Assembly (NCBI RefSeq): GCF_004151105.1
Contig: NZ_PHRF01000077.1
Span: forward strand, 1-64,000
Direction: 5' to 3'
DNA: 64,000 nt
From: Streptomyces sp. L-9-10
Lineage (GTDB): Bacteria; Actinomycetota; Actinomycetes; Streptomycetales; Streptomycetaceae
Shown here: positions 60,770-64,000 of the stretch, one piece after another
Layout of the letters: every line of letters starts with the position of its first letter
Numbering within the stretch: the stretch's first letter is position 1
Made by a program: the position numbers and the translations under genes
The notes under the pieces: generated by a model
What the model was told of the DNA's origin: nothing
Seen by the model: the letters and a program-made list of their open reading frames with translations, nothing else
Database searches by the model: none

Positions 60770-61744
60770 TCAGCGCTCGGGGAGCGTCGGGGTCGGCGGG
60801 CCTGATGAGTGTCGCATCGGCGGAACGTGTTCCGTGCCGTATCGACCGGCCGGACCGCCCGCAGCGCGGTCCAGGCCGTGGTGGAAGTCCCTGAGGACCT
60901 CGGCGAAGGCCTCCGGCTCGTCCAGGTACGCGACGTGGCCCGCGCCGGGTACGACGGCGTAGGTGCCGCCGAGTTGCCCGGCCAGGGTCTGCGCCGCCTC
61001 GGCGCCGACGCGTTCGTCGTGGGCGCCGCGCAGCACCAGACAGGGCGGGCCGGGCGGCCGGGGCGGTTCGTCGTCGGCCCAACCGAGCGTGGCGCGCAGG
61101 GAGTCGAGCAGCGTCCGCGGGCGGGTGGCCGCCATCGCCCGGCGCAGCAGTTCATGCCGGGCGGGATCGGGGCCGCGCAGGGTGCCGTCCACATAGCCCC
61201 GGGCGAACGCGGCGGTCCCGGCGCGGCGCAGCCGTTCCTCGGTCTCCGCCAGCCGTGCCGCCGCAGCGGGCCCCCCGGCCGGGGGAAACCCGACGAGGGT
61301 CAGCGACCGTACGGCGCCGGGCCGTTGGCGGGCGAGGGCGAGCGCGACAAGGGCCCCGAGACCGGAGCCGACGACATCCACGGGACGGTCCACAGGGTGG
61401 TTCACGGGCTGGTCAACTGAGCGGTTCACGGGGCGGTCCGCAGGGTGGTTCACGGGGCGGTCCTCAAGAACGTCCGCGAGGCGGTCCGCAGGGCTGTCCG
61501 CCGGACCGTCCCGGACCGCTTCGGCGGCGCGCGCCGCGGCCGTCTCCACCGCTCCGGCCAGGGAGAACGGTTCGGCGGCCCGCTCGCCGTGCCCCGGCAG
61601 ATCGGGCGCATCGGCGGCCCGCCCCCCGGCGCGCAGAAAGCGGAGCGCGGGTGCCCAGGTGCGCGCGTCCCCGCCCCACGTGTGCAGCAGAAGCAGAGAC
61701 GTGGCCGACGTGGCCGGGGACATCGCCGTCGCAGTCATAGGCAC
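60770..61744 (-). CDS. Alpha/beta hydrolase with a repeat insertion
   Basis: This 324-residue protein shows LLLLHTWGGDARTWAPALRF, DLPGHGERAAEPFSLAG, the nucleophile elbow VVGSGLGALVALALARQ, the acid region LVLRGAHDERVG and the catalytic His PGAGHVAYLDEPEAF. Between about residues 80 and 125 a repetitive Asp-Arg-Pro-Val-Asn-rich stretch interrupts the normally short loop before the elbow. It may hydrolyse an ester or lactone, or thioester, for the downstream CoA route (inference). It is co-directional with gntR. Confidence 0.82.
   Translation of the reverse strand: MPMTATAMSPATSATSLLLLHTWGGDARTWAPALRFLRAGGRAADAPDLPGHGERAAEPFSLAGAVETAAARAAEAVRDGPADSPADRLADVLEDRPVNHPADRPVNRSVDQPVNHPVDRPVDVVGSGLGALVALALARQRPGAVRSLTLVGFPPAGGPAAAARLAETEERLRRAGTAAFARGYVDGTLRGPDPARHELLRRAMAATRPRTLLDSLRATLGWADDEPPRPPGPPCLVLRGAHDERVGAEAAQTLAGQLGGTYAVVPGAGHVAYLDEPEAFAEVLRDFHHGLDRAAGGPAGRYGTEHVPPMRHSSGPPTPTLPER
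61379..61500 (-). repeat. Imperfect tandem repeat inside the hydrolase gene
   Basis: Short units containing GGTTCACGGG and GGCGGTCC recur six or more times, encoding the Pro-Val-Asn and Asp-Arg-Pro repeats of the insertion. The frame is maintained. Confidence 0.6.
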
Positions 61745-61753
61745 CTCACGTCA

Positions 61754-61767
61754 GGATCATGCATTCT
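61754..61767. promoter_or_regulatory. ATGCAT-type motif, candidate GntR operator (copy 2)
   Basis: GGATCATGCATTCT lies just upstream of the hydrolase-gntR genes and the divergent ABC importer. It matches 12 of 14 bases of the motif at 57301. A further TTGCATG follows at 61789-61795. Confidence 0.5.
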
Positions 61768-61825
61768 TCGGTTTCTTGAGTATAGCTATTGCATGTCAGG
61801 CATCCTAGTGCTCAGAATCCCCGGT

Positions 61826-62689
61826 ATGACCACGACCCACTCCGTGCACCACAGCGAGGGCGACGCACACCGCGACCCCCGAACCGGCGCGCCAGGGCCA
61901 GCAGGGACGGCCGCACCGGCCGGCGCGCACGGTGGCGCCACGGTGGCGATCGACGGGCTGACCATGCGCTTCGGCGAACGCACCGTGTCCCAGGACATCG
62001 ATCTGACCATCGGCGCCGGGGAGGTGCTCTCGATCGTCGGACCCTCCGGCTGCGGCAAGACCACCCTGCTGCGGGCGGTGGCCGGACTGATCCCGCCCGC
62101 CGAGGGCGAGGTCCGTATCGACGGACAGACCACGGCCGGCACCCCGGACGGGGTGGCGATGGTCTTCCAGCACTTCGGCCTCTTCCCGTGGAAGACCGTC
62201 GAGGCGAATGTCGCCTACGCCCTGCGCGTGCGTGGCGTCGCCAAGAAGGAGGCGCAGGAACGGGCCCGGGAGCTGATCACCCTCGTCGGCCTGTCCGGCT
62301 TCGAGAAGTCGTATCCGCACCAGCTCTCCGGCGGTATGCAGCAGCGCACCGGGCTCGCCCGCGCGCTGGCCGTACGCCCCCGGCTGCTGCTCATGGACGA
62401 ACCCTTCGGCGCGTTGGACGCCCAGACCCGCGAAGTGCTCCAGTTCGAGCTGCTGCGCATCTGGCAGGACCATCCCGTGACGATGCTGTTCGTCACCCAC
62501 TCGATAGACGAGGCCGTTCTGTTCGGTGACCGGATCGCCGTGCTCAACGGGCGGCCAAGTGGCGTCGCCGAGCTGATCGACGTGACGCTCCCGCACCCCC
62601 GCGACCGGTCCGTACTGGCCGCCCCGGAGTTTCTCGCCATCCGCGAGCGGGTCTGGTCACTGATCATGAACGCCGACGCGCGGCCCTGA
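61826..62689 (+). CDS. ABC transporter ATPase (NitT/TauT/SsuB type)
   Basis: This 287-residue protein has Walker A IVGPSGCGKTTLL, the Q-loop VFQHFGLFPW, the signature LSGGMQQRTGLARALA, Walker B RLLLMDEPFGALD and the switch His TMLFVTHSIDEA. ATG 61826 is chosen as the first good start; the frame is open well upstream into the divergent region. It forms an importer with the binding protein and permease that follow. Confidence 0.9.
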   Translation: MTTTHSVHHSEGDAHRDPRTGAPGPAGTAAPAGAHGGATVAIDGLTMRFGERTVSQDIDLTIGAGEVLSIVGPSGCGKTTLLRAVAGLIPPAEGEVRIDGQTTAGTPDGVAMVFQHFGLFPWKTVEANVAYALRVRGVAKKEAQERARELITLVGLSGFEKSYPHQLSGGMQQRTGLARALAVRPRLLLMDEPFGALDAQTREVLQFELLRIWQDHPVTMLFVTHSIDEAVLFGDRIAVLNGRPSGVAELIDVTLPHPRDRSVLAAPEFLAIRERVWSLIMNADARP

Positions 62690-62872
62690 CCGCCCGGCCG
62701 TGCCCGGCAGGGACCGAGCCTGATTCCCCCTTGCCCGCCGCCTCTTACCCACCGCTCTTCGCTCACCGCCCCTCACCCACCGCTCTTCGCCCACCTGTCA
62801 CCACCACCCGCACCGCCTCCCCGTCGCGCACCCTCACTCGCACTCGGCACGGCGGCAGAAGGAGCAGTTCGC

Positions 62873-63928
62873 ATGAGAATCTCCCGGCGCAGACGCGCAC
62901 TGGCCGCACTGGCCGCACTCGTCTCTCTCGGTGCAGCCGCTGCCGGCTGCGGCTCGAACGACTCGTCCTCCGACTCCGCGGGCGGCGCCGCGGCCGAGGG
63001 GAAGACGAAGATCACCATCGGGGTGCCCGGTATCCCGCCGATCTATCTGAACACCGTTCTGTACGTGGGGGAGAAGCAGGGCTTCTTCTCCGCACGCGGC
63101 GTGGACGTCACCCTCCGCCCGCTGACCACCGGAGCCGATGTCGGTCGCGCGGTGCAGAGCGGCGAGATCCAGGGCGGCATCATAGGCACCCCGGGCGCGG
63201 TCGCCCTCGGCGCGAGCGGCGGCTCGATCGTCTCGGTGATGGGCTTCCCCAAGCCGACCTATCTGCTGGCCAGTACCGACGGAAGCGTCACCGACTGCTC
63301 CTCGGTCAAGGGCAAGACCGTCGCGGTCGACGCGGTGGGCGCGCCCAAGGCCCTGGGACTGGGCGCCATGCTCGCGAGCTGCGGCCTCGGCGCGAAAGAC
63401 GTCAGCACCATCAACGTGGGCGGCCCGCCCACCGTCGACGCGCTGGTGGCCGGTCAGGTCGAACTCGCCGTCCTGCACCCAGACGAACTGGCCACCGTAC
63501 GGGAGAAGATCGACCCCGGCACCAAGGTCAACGAGGTCATGACGCTCGCCGATGTCGACCCGCTCCAGCACTACACCGTGCTCGTCGCCCGCAAGGACCA
63601 GCTCAGCGGCGCCGCCCGGGACACCTGGGTCAAGGTCGTCGCGGCACTCCGCGAGACGGTCGCCTTCATGTACGAGCCGGCCAACGCCAAGCAGGTCGCG
63701 GCCGAGGCGGCAGCCGTCACCAAGGAACCGGAGACCGTGACCGAGGCTGCGCTGCCGCAGTTCCTCGCGCTCGGCGTCTGGCCCAAGGACGGCGACGGCC
63801 TCGACAAGGCCGCCGTCCAGCACACCATCGACGAGGCGGTCAAGGCGGGCAACGTGCCCAAGGCCAAGGCTCCCGCGTACGAGTCGCTGGTGGACCCGTC
63901 GGTCTTCGCCGACGCGACGGGCAAGTGA
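62873..63928 (+). CDS. NitT/TauT-type substrate-binding lipoprotein
   Basis: This 351-residue exported protein has the signal RRALAALAALVSLGAAAAGC with its lipobox Cys at about 26, then a Ser/Asp-rich linker. The binding fold reads KITIGVPGIPPIYLNTVLYV, EKQGFFSARGVDVTLRPLTT and GEIQGGIIGTPGAVALGASG. The family binds sulfonates, pyrimidine precursors, aromatic acids and similar anions. ATG follows GAAGGAG. A 180-base gap after the ATPase gene holds imperfect direct repeats of the CACCCACCGCTCTTCGC type (62747-62795). It overlaps the next start (ATGA). Confidence 0.9.
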   Translation: MRISRRRRALAALAALVSLGAAAAGCGSNDSSSDSAGGAAAEGKTKITIGVPGIPPIYLNTVLYVGEKQGFFSARGVDVTLRPLTTGADVGRAVQSGEIQGGIIGTPGAVALGASGGSIVSVMGFPKPTYLLASTDGSVTDCSSVKGKTVAVDAVGAPKALGLGAMLASCGLGAKDVSTINVGGPPTVDALVAGQVELAVLHPDELATVREKIDPGTKVNEVMTLADVDPLQHYTVLVARKDQLSGAARDTWVKVVAALRETVAFMYEPANAKQVAAEAAAVTKEPETVTEAALPQFLALGVWPKDGDGLDKAAVQHTIDEAVKAGNVPKAKAPAYESLVDPSVFADATGK

Positions 63929-64000
63929 TGCGGGCCCCAGAGCAGCGGACCACCCCGGGCGCCGACTCCCGGCCGCCTGCCGCCGGTCCGCCACCGCCTG
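63928..64000 (+). CDS. Start of a third ABC importer gene, probably the permease (runs off the right edge)
   Basis: ATG 63928 overlaps the binding-protein stop and opens MRAPEQRTTPGADSRPPAAG to the window edge. Only a disordered Pro-rich N-terminus is visible. The permease call rests on operon position, since the other two components of a NitT/TauT importer precede it. Confidence 0.6.
   Translation, partial: MRAPEQRTTPGADSRPPAAGPPPP

Noticed and set aside
1..64000. CRISPR arrays, tRNA and rRNA genes
   Set aside because: I saw no regularly spaced repeats, no cloverleaf-like sequence with tRNA motifs and no rRNA-like stretches. A dedicated tRNA scan would be decisive.

Overview
The window looks like part of a Streptomyces-type actinomycete chromosome. 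Coding regions are very GC-rich, starts often use GTG or TTG behind GGAGG-like ribosome sites, 4-base ATGA or GTGA overlaps couple many genes, and there is a perfect CebR-type box (TGGGAGCGCTCCCA) in front of a secreted GH6 cellulase. The many decayed genes and insertion-sequence (IS) scraps suggest an accessory or chromosome-arm region; that placement is inference.

Left part (1-20.6 kb). A SulP transporter and a beta-carbonic anhydrase (1-1249) precede a large locus for breakdown of steroid rings A/B by meta-cleavage. It holds a C-C hydrolase (3087-3971), KshB reductase (5897-6931), two flavin reductases, an Old Yellow Enzyme (OYE) relative, the HsaE-HsaG-HsaF lower pathway (10780-13494), and an HsaA-HsaD-HsaC-KshA operon (15347-19692) with PadR and IclR regulators. 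The striking point is reciprocal decay of a duplicated gene set. The left copy lost HsaA and KshA but kept KshB. The right copy lost KshB and a KstD-like dehydrogenase but kept HsaA, HsaD, HsaC and KshA. A small cysteine-containing protein occurs between kshA and kshB in both copies.

Middle (20.5-38.9 kb). A 974-residue GAF/PAS/SpoIIE-phosphatase/ATPase protein is followed by a second, damaged aromatic locus: TetR, a broken MFS transporter, an in-frame amidohydrolase/acyl-CoA-synthetase chimera, an extradiol dioxygenase and a twice-frameshifted FAD monooxygenase. Then come an SDR/HxlR pair, an IS that encloses an unrelated small gene, a DinB-family gene between perfect 31-bp inverted repeats, remnants of adenylate kinase and of an alpha/beta hydrolase, the CebR-box cellulase and a lone SDR.

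Right part (38.9-64 kb). A coherent locus has a ROK sugar kinase, a Dpp/Opp-type ABC transporter (one polypeptide with two ATPases, two permeases, one binding protein), a divergent ROK repressor, an M81 (MlrC-like) metallopeptidase and CutC. After small regulator/enzyme pairs (YcaC-like hydrolase and MarR; MarR and SDR; VOC; NmrA; DUF4232 lipoprotein) and a 218-bp MITE, the window ends in a catabolic locus of CoA-ester lyase, metallo-beta-lactamase-fold protein, class III CoA-transferase, GntR regulator, alpha/beta hydrolase and a NitT/TauT-type ABC importer that runs off the right edge.

All family assignments come from reading translated motifs by eye. No database search was run.
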